Positions 1 to 9,726 of a DNA stretch of 21,943 nucleotides are shown piece after piece (the stretch's first letter is position 1; every line of letters starts with the position of its first letter). The notes under the pieces are model-generated. The model made no database searches, had not been told where the DNA came from, and saw nothing but the letters and a program-made list of their open reading frames with translations. Location: positions 1 to 21,943 of the forward strand of contig JBNGIS010035663.1 of NCBI GenBank assembly GCA_049999725.1. The letters run 5' to 3'. Position numbers and translations under genes: made by a program. This DNA comes from Haplomitrium mnioides. Taxonomy: Eukaryota > Marchantiophyta > Haplomitriopsida > Calobryales.

Positions 1-500
1 TGCTCCCTTTTGTATAACAAAGTGATTGGGTCCAGTTCTGGATTCCATAATTATATGACAAAGTGGTTCATCAACATTAAAGTCTATTCGTCGGTGGCTT
101 GAGGAAATGGATGTGTATGAGCAGGTGGGTTGTTGAAGCAATCGCGAGCTAGTGGCCAAGACTGTGAGGCAACCACGAATCAACCAGGGCTCCCTAAGAA
201 ACCACTACAACCAAGAACCGGATGCTCTGTTCTACCATCCCCTATCTTCCAAGTGGCACCTTCCGAGGTTAAGGCCTGAAGAAGGGGTGTGACCAACATC
301 TGTGGGCAGTGGTGGTTGTGCTTGGGTGTTGTGCTTGGGTGTTGTTGAGTGTTGTACAACACTCCAGAGTTGGTAAGTGGAAGTGGGGTCCATTCGGTGC
401 AAAGCCCCTCCCATAAAAGGTCCTGAAACACTAAGTCAGCCCTTAATCGGGGGTAACTCCGTCGTAAAAGAGTTAAAGCTCCTACCGTGGGGCTGACAGA
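1..500. other. Left edge, no recognisable gene
   Basis: I see no protein family or RNA gene here on either strand. The open frames present lack any domain-like pattern. A short direct repeat built on 'tgtgcttgggtgttg' occurs near 316-345. The stretch leads into the GC-rich repeat block that starts near 505. Confidence 0.5.
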
Positions 501-504
501 TGCC

Positions 505-745
505 GTCTTCAAATTGGAAGTTGGATTGTCGCGCTAACCCGGATCCGAAGTTGACCAAAGAACTACGCGGAACCGAGTTCGAAGAACTCCACGGACCCAA
601 GTCCGAAGGACTCCGCTGGGCATCGTCCCCCGCCATCTTCAAACTGGAAGTTGGACCGCCGCGCTAACCTAGATCCAAAGTTGACCGCGGACTTGATCTA
701 AAAGATTCCTAAGGCTGGTGAGTCTGAAGAATCCCTTGGACTGTG
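505..745. repeat. GC-rich repeat block, copy 1 (24-bp units plus 154-bp-type unit)
   Basis: Two successive units open with the same phrase, 'cttcaaa-tggaagttgga', at about 508 and 632, followed by 'atccaaagttgac'-type sequence. The first unit contains about three 24-base repeats at 560-583, 584-607 and 608 on, built on 'gaactccgcgga-ccgagtccgaa'. The second ends with 'gagtctgaagaatccctt' near 736. The same two kinds of unit recur at 4,796-5,265 in the opposite order. The block is probably part of an LTR or another non-coding piece of a retroelement family, but I could not find LTR ends here. Confidence 0.75.
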
Positions 746-2400
746 TCGTAGCATAGCAATGGCACTCCAACCCCCAAAAAGCACACCCAAGGATCGAACC
801 GCGCAAGATCTATATAGAAATCTGCTCTTAAACCACTTTTATCAACTTTCCAGATTCTTTAGAGAGTTCTGAAACTGCACTCTTGTCAACTAAGACGTGG
901 ACCTCTCTCCACTCTAGATCTGACTACCTTTTCTTCCACAAAACAATAACCACAAAAATATACTTACTACTTCACAACATATAACACAAACCAAGAACTA
1001 CCCAAACTGCATGACTGACATTTCTGGAATCAGACAGCTGCTGTACAGGCTGATTTTAAACTGGAGTTGTATCAGAGAAATTCCCAAGCAACCGGTTACC
1101 CAACCCGCTCAAAACTCTCAAACCAACACTCCCGTGCCTACCCTCGTTACAACATCTCTCTTCTCCCCAAATTAGACACTCAGGCCACTCCAACCCAAGG
1201 TATCCCAGAGCTTGATGCTGAGAACACAGCTATGAAACGACCCACTTGGTCTCACATCCAACTGCTCCTCCTCCAACCACCAATCACTCTGTTTATTTGT
1301 GAAATGTCCATCTAGTCCCTAGGCACACACAAACCTGAGCCTTCCTTTTTCTGCTCCAATCTCCCAACTGGAATCCAATGACTGGAAAATCACAGTAGGT
1401 CATTTCCTTACAAATTTAATAAACAAATAACAGAACAGAACTCATAGCAGAATTGATTGATCACTCAAACCTTCACCAATCACAATCTGAGACTCAGACC
1501 ACATCCCCACCAGCAGAACCACTTCAGGTGCCTCCTTCCATGCACTCCTCTGATGTAAAATTGTCTGATCTTTCCAATTGCCAACTACACAACTGCATCA
1601 ACCAACTCTAACTTCTGAATTCATACTCTATCCTCAAAACTACTCCTCATGAATCTGCAATCAAAATTATGAGCAGAAGACCTCACAGACATGAACTCTC
1701 TGAATATTTCTTGAAGCACATATGTACAATGAGAACCCCAGAACAAGAGCTCGACAAATGACTTGTATTCCTCTCCCTGTTCCATAAGAAAGTAAAACCA
1801 ACAACACTCTCCTAATGCTACTAAGACTGATCTTTTGCACAAACTAAAGCTAAGGCGACACCAGGACCCCCCCTTGGCTGCCCCTCACGAAATACAAATT
1901 GAAAGAGTTCTCCTCTCCTCTAAGCGTTGGTCCACCTCCAAATGTGGGATCTGCCTTCACATGTGAGTCCACCTGAGTAGTCTGAGCCTCTAGAGCCTCC
2001 TGCTCAACGATTCCCAGCACTCCTCAGTCCACCTCCACCCTGCGATGGTCTTCCCTCACGAGTACACCCACCTCACCAGAGGTCTCACCAGAATTCTCTC
2101 CTCTGTCTCTCGCTACTCTTCCTGCACAAAACCATTGATCCTTCCAACAACAAAGTGAGGACTCCTTTATCCCCCCTTTGCGAATTATACCTTTTGCTTT
2201 TCACCCACCTTGCGATTTGGATTATTGCTGGCTTGAGATGCTTGTCGGTGGAAATTTGACGTAGATTCGAAAGGGACTGGCGCAAACAATAGAATGCAAC
2301 TTTCGGCGCAGATTCGATGTGAATTCCAAGGGATCAGGTAAATTTTGCAAGGTGACAGAGCTCGGTACAGATCTGATGTGAATTCCAAGGTTCGTTCAAA
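746..2400. other. Non-coding stretch, no gene seen
   Basis: Six-frame reading gives only short open frames without family motifs. A proline, threonine and glutamine-rich reading near 1,070-1,170 on the plus strand is vaguely like a retrotransposon gag linker, but it is too short and too broken to call. Between about 2,240 and 2,400 the phrase 'gat-tgatgtgaattccaag' occurs twice (near 2,312 and 2,372), an early degenerate part of the array that follows. Confidence 0.45.
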
Positions 2401-2480
2401 AATTGCTCATCGATCCTTGAAGCACCACGTTTCCGCAGGTCCGCGTACACTCTGAAGAAGCCCACAGGCTCTCTCGTAGC

Positions 2481-2780
2481 GCCACGTTTCCGCTGTGCCC
2501 ATGATTCACACAGAATATGGAAGATTCCCGTTGATGCTCGGAGTGTCGTATGAGCGCCACGTTTCCGTTGTGGCTAAGATACCTGTAGAATCTCCAAGAT
2601 TCCCGTTGATTCGCAGTTCCCGCAGAGGTGCCACGTAATCCGCTGATGCCAAGATGCCCGCAGAATATGTTAGATTCCCGCAGATTCCTGAGTCCCGTGG
2701 AGGTGCCACGTTTCCGCTGTGGCGCCGTCCGACGCCGCCCTGCAAAGGGGTAGGCGGACCATTGCGCTGACTATCCACTA
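2481..2780. repeat. Degenerate 75-bp tandem array with GCCACGT cores
   Basis: The phrase 'gccacgt-tccgc' recurs at 2481, 2556, 2630 and 2705, giving spacings of 75, 74 and 75 bases. Outlying relatives lie near 2424 and 2800. Between the cores lies 'agattcccg(t/c)-ga' with 'aagat-cc(c/t)g-agaat'. Because 75 is a multiple of three, the minus strand stays open and reads as a 25-residue peptide repeat; I treat that as a by-product, not a gene. The ACGT core resembles plant G-box-like elements. A TATA-like box follows at 2831, so an LTR U3 enhancer array is a reasonable reading. Confidence 0.75.
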
Positions 2781-2830
2781 ACTCGCTGACTTCTTCATTG
2801 CCACGTCATCCGCAAGCTGCTGACCCTCTG

Positions 2831-2838
2831 TATAAGAA
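2831..2838 (+). promoter_or_regulatory. TATA-like box downstream of the 75-bp array
   Basis: The motif 'tataagaa' lies about 50 bases after the last unit of the 75-bp array. Array plus TATA fits the U3 part of a plus-strand LTR. No matching second LTR and no coding region belonging to it was found, so the call rests on arrangement alone. Confidence 0.35.
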
Positions 2839-2859
2839 CTATGAAGAACCTCCATTTTT

Positions 2860-4790
2860 GCCCCAAATGGATCGGTGCTAGATCTCCTTTTCGGTACCGC
2901 TTCCTCCTCCGCTGGATGTGTGCTAGATTGCCTTTTCGTCATCTTTTGTTCTCCTAGGGTCGGATCTGTGATTCGTCATCCTTTTGGTAGATCTCTTCTC
3001 GTTTCTTCTTTTCGACCCTATGATATATCGTCGTTTCAGCATTGCTTGCTTCTCCTTGGTCTGTTGATAAATTGCTATTTCAACATGTCTTTCTTCCTAT
3101 ACCGGAGCTGCGCTCTATCCTTGTTTCGGCAACCCTTGTTAGCACCCTTTGGAACCCTGTTTAAGTGGCCTCTTCACTTAGGGAGGGCAATCAAAACCAT
3201 ATTAACTGGGGTTCCCCACAACGGAAGGCAGATCGGAACCCCCTTAAGTGGGCTCCGCCTTTGATTTATCGCCCTTTAGGCTCCATGTTCTCTTTCCGGC
3301 TAAATCTTCGATTTATCCCTGTTTCAATACTTGGATCTCCTTTTGGGCTGGACTGTCGATAAGTCACCTTTTGGCCTGATTAATTAACCCGCTTTGGAAT
3401 CCAACCTAACCAATGCTCCCCACATCGGAACTCCCCACGGAACCAATTAAACCAGGGATTCCACTTCGGATCCCCACACGGACCCTCAAAACGGAATCCC
3501 TTTAACTAGGGTGCCCCACATAGGAAGGTGGAGTTCCGAAGCCTTCTTCGGACCACGAACTCCCCTCACGGAACACGGATTCTTCACGGAACATCCTTCC
3601 GCTCGCTTCCAATTCTTACTTATTCCTTTAAAATTTAATACCACCTGATTGCACATCAGCTTGATCGATTTCCACCTCGTAGCAGTCTTCCAATTCGATC
3701 CTTTGCAGAAACACTCTTCACATTACCTTACTTCAACAGAATCCTTCGACGATGAATTCCAACCCGAAGAGTCTTCCCTCGTTTGATTGCTTCTTCAGCA
3801 GGACGAGTCTTCATTCGTTCGAACTCTTCTTTAGCGGGATATACTTTCATTTGGTTCTCCTTTTGTTGAGTTCTCAACCTTTGCCACTCTTTCTTGTTTT
3901 GTTACTTGATTGCACCACCAGCCAGAATCTTCCTGTTGTTGTCCTTCCTGATGCGATTCTTCTTCAGCAAAGTCCTCTGCGCTCCCCCGTCAAATCTTGG
4001 CAAAACTCCTCCCATAGAACATTTTCGCCCCAAGTTGTTCGCTTGCAAATCGATTCTTCCCAAGAATCTCCTCGCTCACCTGTTCCTTATCGCACGCATA
4101 ACCTCAATTGCCTCCATTCGGATCGATCACAACATTCCTTCCTCTCAATGTCTAGCAGATTTTCTGCTCCATACAAAGGTTCCCCTTCCGATCACCTCTT
4201 TCCTTCAATTCTCACAACAAGGAGCTTGCATGGATCGGATCACAAACTTGCAGAGAAGAGAATTTTTCTCTTCTACAATTCTTCTCAATCAGACAGATCA
4301 CAGAGGAGGAGCCTTCATGCAGAATGATCCTCCACATTTCTTCTGTGCGATAGCATCACCATTCTCACTAATTTACCTTCAAGAGGTAGCCCCACAGGGG
4401 TGTAAGGCCACCGCTTAACCTCCTAACCTTGGACAGATCTAGTTCATGGCACAACATGGCAACTTGTCCTCCAATACACTTCAACTGGCTCCTGGGCAAG
4501 ATGTCCACCAACACATAGAAATAGATAGGTAGATAGGGGCTGGCTGGTCCTCAACACCTAGATTAGTTTTACAGAGAATTTTCTTTTTCTACAAATAAAT
4601 TACCTCAGCTTCCTCATTACCCAAGCTTCTCTCCTTGGCCAATAATCTCCAAAATCTCCTCACCAGTACTTATTTACATATTTTTACACTTTACTCTCAT
4701 TATACACAAAACTGAAGCTTTACCACTTCCCTCTCACTCCACTGCTCAGAAGAGACCTCCTTCAAGTAGTTTTTGACCTTTTGTCAGGAA
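2860..4790. other. Long non-coding stretch with dispersed short repeats
   Basis: No recognisable gene. Between 2,870 and 3,370 the phrase 'gatctccttttcgg' and relatives recur. Between 3,160 and 3,560 phrases such as 'tccccacatcggaa' and 'ccccaca-cggaa' recur in degenerate form. The longest open frame (3,752-4,327, plus, 191 codons) is serine, leucine and phenylalanine rich with no family motif, and I do not regard it as a gene. The stretch could be the R-U5 and leader part of the same retroelement as the 2,481-2,838 array. Confidence 0.45.
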
Positions 4791-4795
4791 CTATG

Positions 4796-5265
4796 CTCCC
4801 ACAGACTGTTGAGTCCAAAGTTGACTTTTCTCCATAAGGTGTCGTCTGCCGCCGTCTTCAAACTGAAAGTTGGACCGTCGTGCTGACTTGGATCCAAAGT
4901 TGACCGCAGACCTGATCTGAAGAATTCCTCGGACCGGTGAGTCCGAAGAATCCCTTAGACTGCTGAGTTTGAAGTTGACTTTTCCTCCACTCGGCGCTGT
5001 CCGTCGCCAGCTTCAAACTAGAAGTTGGACCGCCGCGCTGACTTGGATCCAAAGTTGACTAAAGACCTCCGCAGATCCGAGTCCAAAGAACTCTGTGGAT
5101 CCGAGTCTGAAGAACTCCCTGAATTAGAATCCGAAGAACTCCGCGGGTCCGAATCCGAAGACCTCCGCAGATCTGAGGTTGACCGTGGACCCGATCTGAA
5201 GGATTCCTCGGACAAGTGAGTCCGAAGAATCCCTCGGACTGTTGAGTCTGAAGTTGACTGGAGGA
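4796..5265. repeat. GC-rich higher-order repeat, copy 2 (154-bp unit with 24-bp minisatellite)
   Basis: The marker 'gact(g)-tgag' occurs at 4804, 4958 and 5237. The first interval is 154 bases. The second is 279, which is 154 plus about 125 bases from an internal minisatellite of five 24-base units at 5064-5087, 5088-5111, 5112-5135, 5136-5159 and 5160-5182. Each full unit carries 'cttcaaact-gaaagttggaccg-cg-gctgacttggatcc' (split by variable bases) near 4856 and 5010. Both strands stay open through the minisatellite because 24 is a multiple of three, producing 8-residue peptide repeats that I take as artefacts. Confidence 0.8.
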
Positions 5266-5863
5266 TCCCAAGTTGATTGTAGGTGACAGGCTCTTTCCAC
5301 GCATTCCTTCGTAACATACTCCGTCCTCCCTCTCTTCCGATACTTCTTCGAACCATCTGCCAAGCAATTTTTTCAAGAGTCCGGAAAAGATCTGGATCTT
5401 GGTGAGGCCCATCAATGTCGAGGAAAGCGGAGTGTCCTCCGATCTCTAGCTCATCGCTACCTCATGAGGATCGTCGTGCTAACCTTCTACTTCCAACCAT
5501 TGCACTTGAAAGTTTACAATGCAGTATTTCACCTTACGTACGGTCCCTTCCATCTGCTGTCGACCTTTGATTTCCGTCCTGTGCCCCTGGTCCTCCTCAT
5601 TCGGTCCCCGATCTTCCTCCGCTTCCGATATCACTCTTCCTTCCACTTCTCTACTTATTACCTCTAGCGAGTGTTCCGTTCTTCCATGCCTTGGCTCCGA
5701 TTCCTGCATTTCGATTATGCTTGCATGATCTCTTCCACCTGCCTCCGATCTAGAGTACCTTGATGCTTTTGGAGTATCCCCGCGCCTTAGAAGTCGAGAA
5801 CTGCTCCGACGATGCCTCCAATTCCTTCAATTTTTTAGTAGTGTCCCAATTCGCTGGCTGACA
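5266..5863 (-). repeat. Putative start of the 3' LTR of the minus-strand gypsy element
   Basis: Reading the minus strand, the integrase frame stops at 6027. After about 150 bases there is a purine run, then a TG (minus TGTCAGCC, starting at 5863) that would begin an LTR running to lower coordinates. The far end is not identified: it might lie near 5266 or extend into the 4,796-5,265 repeat block. No partner LTR was found beyond 10,890. A minus-strand open frame of acidic character (5,479-5,709) lies inside and matches nothing I know. Confidence 0.3.
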
Positions 5864-5866
5864 TAA

Positions 5867-5876
5867 CTCCCCTTCT
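5867..5876 (-). other. Candidate polypurine tract of the gypsy element
   Basis: On the minus strand this reads AGAAGGGGAG, three bases before the proposed LTR start TGTCAGCC. It lies downstream of the integrase stop, as expected for the plus-strand primer of a Ty3/gypsy element. Confidence 0.4.
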
Positions 5877-6026
5877 AATCGCGAAGCAACCCTGTGAGCA
5901 CCTTCGGTTGTCAGCACCCTTCATCCCGGTGTCTTCAGTTGCCTCCTCCCAGTTGAGCCTATTCACATATGGTACAACCCACTTAGCTATCTATACTGTA
6001 CACACCTTAGCACTCTTGTAGAGCCG

Positions 6027-7110
6027 TCATCGGCCTCTCTTACCTTCCTCCTCTACTACATACCTCTTCAGTTGGTTGTAATGGATTCGATTCGTGATTT
6101 TCTCCCCCTCCAAGGTCTCGATTTCCGTGGACCCACTCTGATGTAGCTTGGTGAGAACAAGAGATCCCATCCATCTCGTGTGCAGCTTCTCCGGGAAATG
6201 CACAAATTGACTCTCATACAGCAGCACCAAATCTCCCTTTTGAACATCCACCAATCTCAGCTTTTTGTTATGTTGCCCTTTTCGCAACTTTTGCTGGTGC
6301 TCCACTCGATCGTGTGCTTGCTCGCAATTCTCCTCCAACTCCTCCAACTGGTACAATCTTTCTCTCCTGCTCGGTTCTTCTACTAGCCTTTCTCTTGCTA
6401 GCACCCGCCTAGTCGGCACCTCAAATTCCACCGAAAGCAACGAGTATTGCCCAAAGACCAAGAAATAGGGATAGTGGCTCGTCGTAGTCTTGTGAGCTAG
6501 GTTGTAAGCATAGGTCACTGTAAGCAACTTGAGATCCCAATCAAACTTATTTTTTGATACCGTCTTGCTTAGGATCTTACCTATGATTCCATTGGCTCTC
6601 TTTGTTAGCCTATTAGCCTTCGGGTGGTAGGCCGTGGTGCATTTGTGCTTGATCATGTATCTGTCGATCAAATCTTTGATCATCTAATTTACGAAATGCT
6701 TACCCTGGTCGCTCACCGGCTCCAATGGTGCCTCAAATTGGTACAACATCTACTCATATAAGAAGGTTGTCATTGTCTTGGCATCATCCTTTCTAGTTGC
6801 TCTGGCCTTGACCTATTTGGTAGCATAATCTATCGCCAGAAGAATGTATCGGTTTCCCCTATGGGTGGATGGTGCTATCGGCCCAATAAAGTCTATGCCC
6901 CATTTTTCGAATGGTGCCAGAGGAATGATTGGAATTAACAGGTGATGTTGGTTGGTTGTGGGCTTCCCTGTTCTCTGGCAGACGTCGCATTTTTTGACAA
7001 AGAAATGTACATCCTTGTGCATGGTCGACCACCAGTATCCTACATCCAAGACTTTCCTCACCATTGTCTCGATCGCAAAGTGACCCCCTTTTTTCTTCTC
7101 CGTGCAACGT
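6027..7110 (-). pseudogene. Integrase of the gypsy element, inactivated
   Basis: The HHCC zinc domain begins LHGEEK, is shifted by a slip in the homopolymers at 7,084-7,094, and continues to KKCDVCQRTGK. The core has WGIDFIGP (first aspartate) and AIDYATK, then a stop at 6813-6815, another at 6750-6752, SDQGKHF with the second aspartate (codon 6708-6710), and a stop at 6684-6686. In the third motif, AYHPKANRLTKRANG, the usual glutamate is lysine (codon 6600-6602). The C-terminal tail 'KGDLVLLYESQF' to TRWMGSLVL has SL where the GPY/F module expects P-Y or P-F. No chromodomain follows; the frame ends VVEEEGKRGR at 6027. Confidence 0.9.
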
Positions 7111-7926
7111 TTGCATCACCACGATGGCTTGGTCTCGCTCCAGGCACCTCTTAATCATACTATCCAACCCTCGTTTGTGCAACACTAGCTTTACCATCAG
7201 GTACGACTTCATTTTTCTAAGAAAGACCGCTCCCTCCTCCTTATTATTGCCTTTCGGTATTCGTGCAGATAGAAGAAACTCAATGATGTCCGCATAATCC
7301 ATTGGTCTGCTTGCTTGGACATGAAACAGATCTTCGTCTGGAAAAGCGTCGTCCACCCCTTCCTCATTGATCGGCCCGTCAATCCTAGAGAAGAAATTCG
7401 TGTTGCTATGTGCATTCCCTGGCTTAATCCGCACCTCGAAATCAAACTCTTGAAGGAGGAGCATCCATCTCGCAATCCTTCCCGTCACGTCATGTTTGTT
7501 TACCATATATTTCAGTGCGTTGTGATCAGTGTGGAAAATCACCTTATAATGGAGGAGGTAGTGCTTGAATTTCTTCAATGCGTAGATGATTCTTAATGCC
7601 TCTCGATCGATGGCAGAGTAATTCTTCTCTATGGTGGACAATAATGTGCTCGCAAAATATATGGGATGATCACGTCCTTCCTCACCCAACTGACTAAGCA
7701 CCGCTCCTATACAGAAGCCTGACACATCGATCATCACGTGGAATTCCTTCCCCCAATTAGGCGGTAGGAGCACTGGGGCATTCGCCAGCCTCTTCTTTAG
7801 CTCTTGGAAACTTGCCAACCGCTCCGGAGTGGGTTCAAAGTCACTTCCCTCCTTGGTCATTTTTGTAAGTGGTAAGGCTATTGCTGCAAGTTGGCTGATA
7901 AATCTTTGGTAATAGCCGACGCAGCC
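7098..7926 (-). pseudogene. RNase H domain of the gypsy element
   Basis: The domain reads through RT connection (GYYQRFISQLAAIALPLTKM), then RNase H: IDVSGFCIGAVL with the first catalytic aspartate, DREALRIIYALKKFKHYL with the glutamate, and FHTDHNALKYM with the next aspartate. The last motif reads NTNFFSR where DFLSR or DALSR is usual: the codon at 7396-7398 is AAT, so the final aspartate is asparagine. A spacer rich in acidic residues (7,200-7,380) leads into integrase. The frame is open from the gap to about 7,098. The reading upstream of the gap in the same nominal frame is out of phase with the true protein and should be ignored. Confidence 0.88.
7569..7926 (-). repeat. Left copy of a 358-base duplicated RT/RNase H segment
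   Basis: This runs from 'atttcttcaa' to 'agcc' and is collinear with 8,027-8,384. About one base in eight to ten differs. The left copy is free of stops in the RNase H frame, whereas the right copy has at least two. The left copy ends exactly where the Ns begin and the right copy begins exactly where they end. Confidence 0.9.
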
Positions 7927-8026
7927 NNNNNNNNNNNNNNNNNNNNNNNNNNNNNNNNNNNNNNNNNNNNNNNNNNNNNNNNNNNNNNNNNNNNNNNNNN
8001 NNNNNNNNNNNNNNNNNNNNNNNNNN
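7927..8026. other. Assembly gap, exactly 100 N
   Basis: All 100 bases are N, the conventional placeholder for a gap of unknown length. Both flanks hold diverged copies of the same 358-base segment. No open frame should be read through it, although a naive translation runs across. Confidence 0.99.
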
Positions 8027-8384
8027 ATTTCTTCAAGGCGTAGATGATTCCTAATGCCTCTCGATTGGTGGCATAGTAATTCTTCTCTACGGTGGACAAC
8101 AATCTGCTCTAAAAATATATGGGATGATACCATCCTTCCTCATCCAACTGACTAAGCACCACTCTTATACAGAAGCCCGACACATCGATCATCATGTGCG
8201 ACTCCTTCCCTCAACTACGCGGCAGGAGCACTCGGGCATTCGCTAGCCTCTTCTTTTGCTCCTGGAAACTTGCCAACCGCTCCCGAGTGGGTTCAAAGTC
8301 ACTTACCACCTTGGTCATTTTTGTAAATGGTAAGGCTATTGCTATAAATTGGCTAATAAATATTCGGTAATAGCCGATGTAGCC
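8027..8384 (-). repeat. Right copy of the 358-base duplicated segment
   Basis: Collinear with 7,569-7,926 and more decayed. On the minus strand the segment after VLLPRS hits a stop, and another stop follows the PIYF motif. It encodes the end of the RT connection and the start of RNase H (IDVSGFC, NREALGIIYALKK). Confidence 0.9.
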
Positions 8385-9243
8385 CAAAAACCCCTGCACC
8401 TCCTTCAAATTCGTGGGAAAGGACACTTGCAACCAGACACCGACCTTCTCTTGGTCCACTTCAATTCCTTTGCTAGATATCATGTGGCCTAGAAGTACTC
8501 CCTCCTTCACCCCAAAGAAACACTTCCTCGGATGCAACCGCAATCCTGTTTCTCGACAACGTTGGAAGGTGAGCCTTACATCTCGCTCATGGTCACATGC
8601 TTTCCCGTACACTACAAAATTGTCAATGAAAATCTCCAAGAACTTCCTCAAGTAGTCGTGAAAGATATTCATCATCATCTTTTGGAAGGTGCCAGATGCG
8701 TTACATAGCCCAAAAGGGCATCCTTCAAAAGGCGAACACTCCCCACTCGGTGGTGAAAGCCATTTTTAGCTTATCCTCCTCCCTGATCCAGATTTGGTTG
8801 TATCCTAAGTAGCCATCCATAAAGCTATACATCTCCTACCCGACTACGAGATCTCTCACTCCATTAGTAAATGGCAACGGATGATGATCCTTCTTGGTTG
8901 CCTCATTCAACTTTCAATAATCCTAGCAGACCCGAATCTTCTGCTTCCCGTCCAGCCCCACTTTCTTCAGCACTACTACCAGCGGTGACACCCACTCACT
9001 ATTCAGAACAAGGTAGATAAACTCTGCCTCCAACAATTTGTCAATCTCTTCTTTTACTAGCAGAGAGAATCTAGGATTCATCCGATACTGACGATGTCTG
9101 ACTGGTACCACTGTTGGTTCCAAGTCGATACGATGCTCTCCCAATTCTCTTGGAACTCCCATAAGATCTTCATGTCTCCAAGCAAACACATCGCTGAAGT
9201 TTGCGAGGGTCTGAACTAATGCTCTCTCTTCATCCGTGGGCAA
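8027..9243 (-). pseudogene. Reverse transcriptase of the gypsy element, inactivated
   Basis: The N-terminal part reads DVFAWRHEDLMGVP, then the fingers motif 'WVSPLVVVLKK-GLDGKQKIRVC' (8,923-9,000). Stops follow at 8923-8925, 8914-8916, 8836-8838 and 8725-8727. The first catalytic aspartate survives in MDGYLGYNQI (near 8,800). A one-base T insertion (minus strand) in the run at 8,711-8,718 shifts the frame just before 'GLCNASGTFQKMMMN'. The YxDD-type motif reads FIDNFVVYG: the codon at 8619-8621 is AAT, so the second catalytic aspartate is asparagine. The connection part 'LLGHMISSKGIEVD' to 'GFLGYIGYYR' follows (8,370-8,500). The part from 8,384 down to the gap duplicates 7,569-7,926 and has its own stops, including one at 8,211-8,213. 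Confidence 0.9.
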
Positions 9244-9726
9244 CTCAGCCCCTACCTGGAATTTTTGGTCTTCCGGTACAACAACCTCCTTATGCTACAC
9301 TTCTCGTATTATCCCCACTTCGTTCCTCCTAAGCGGTTTCTTTCCTCCCGCTAGGGTTGCCAAACGCATTCCTCCCTAAGCTAGCTTTATCTCACTTTTT
9401 CCTTGGTGGTGGAACTTTGACTCCCCTTCTAAGTCAAGGTCCACCCTCTCCGTCTCTCCCAACAGTTCGCTCCCATCTTCTGAACTGGGTCCGGCTATTG
9501 CCCCTCCCATAAGGGCGATTTGACCAATCTCCATCTTGGCCTCTCCCAACTGACTTTCTTCTTATGCCTCGTCATCCAACTAGATCTAGTATTGGTACTC
9601 TGTTCCAACTTTGTCTTCCGACCATTCGCTGTCATAGTCTACCTCAGGCTGCGTCTCTCCCTCATGGGGTATTGCCCCATAATAGACCACCGTCCTCTTT
9701 GGTCCAAACATCAGAGTAGAGTTTCT
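9244..9726 (-). pseudogene. Protease-RT linker of the gypsy element
   Basis: This continues in the same frame as the protease and RT parts and reads as acidic, low-complexity linker. Internal stops lie at 9586-9588, 9580-9582 and 9562-9564, with about two more before RT begins near 9,243. No separate domain was recognised. Confidence 0.55.

Noticed and set aside
2720-2728. TGGCGCCGT, identical to the start of a tRNA-Asp-type primer binding site used by some plant gypsy elements
   Set aside because: Only the first nine bases match, no LTR end in CA precedes it, and it lies inside the 75-base array upstream of a TATA-like box.
2481-2780. Possible CRISPR-like array
   Set aside because: Units are degenerate along their whole length, without constant repeats and unique spacers, and the context is plant nuclear DNA.
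3752-4327. 191-codon plus-strand open frame, longest in the left half
   Set aside because: Serine, leucine and phenylalanine rich, no family motif, overlapped by another long frame on the same strand. Looks like chance in a pyrimidine-rich stretch.
5018-5415. Overlapping open frames on both strands with short peptide repeats
   Set aside because: Explained fully by the 24-base minisatellite, whose period is a multiple of three.
6180-6468. Plus-strand open frames over the integrase tail
   Set aside because: Antisense shadows of the minus-strand integrase reading.
6859-8133. 424-codon minus-strand open frame running across the N gap
   Set aside because: The gap length is a placeholder, so no frame can be carried across it. 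The 35 residues before the gap are out of phase with the true RNase H reading.
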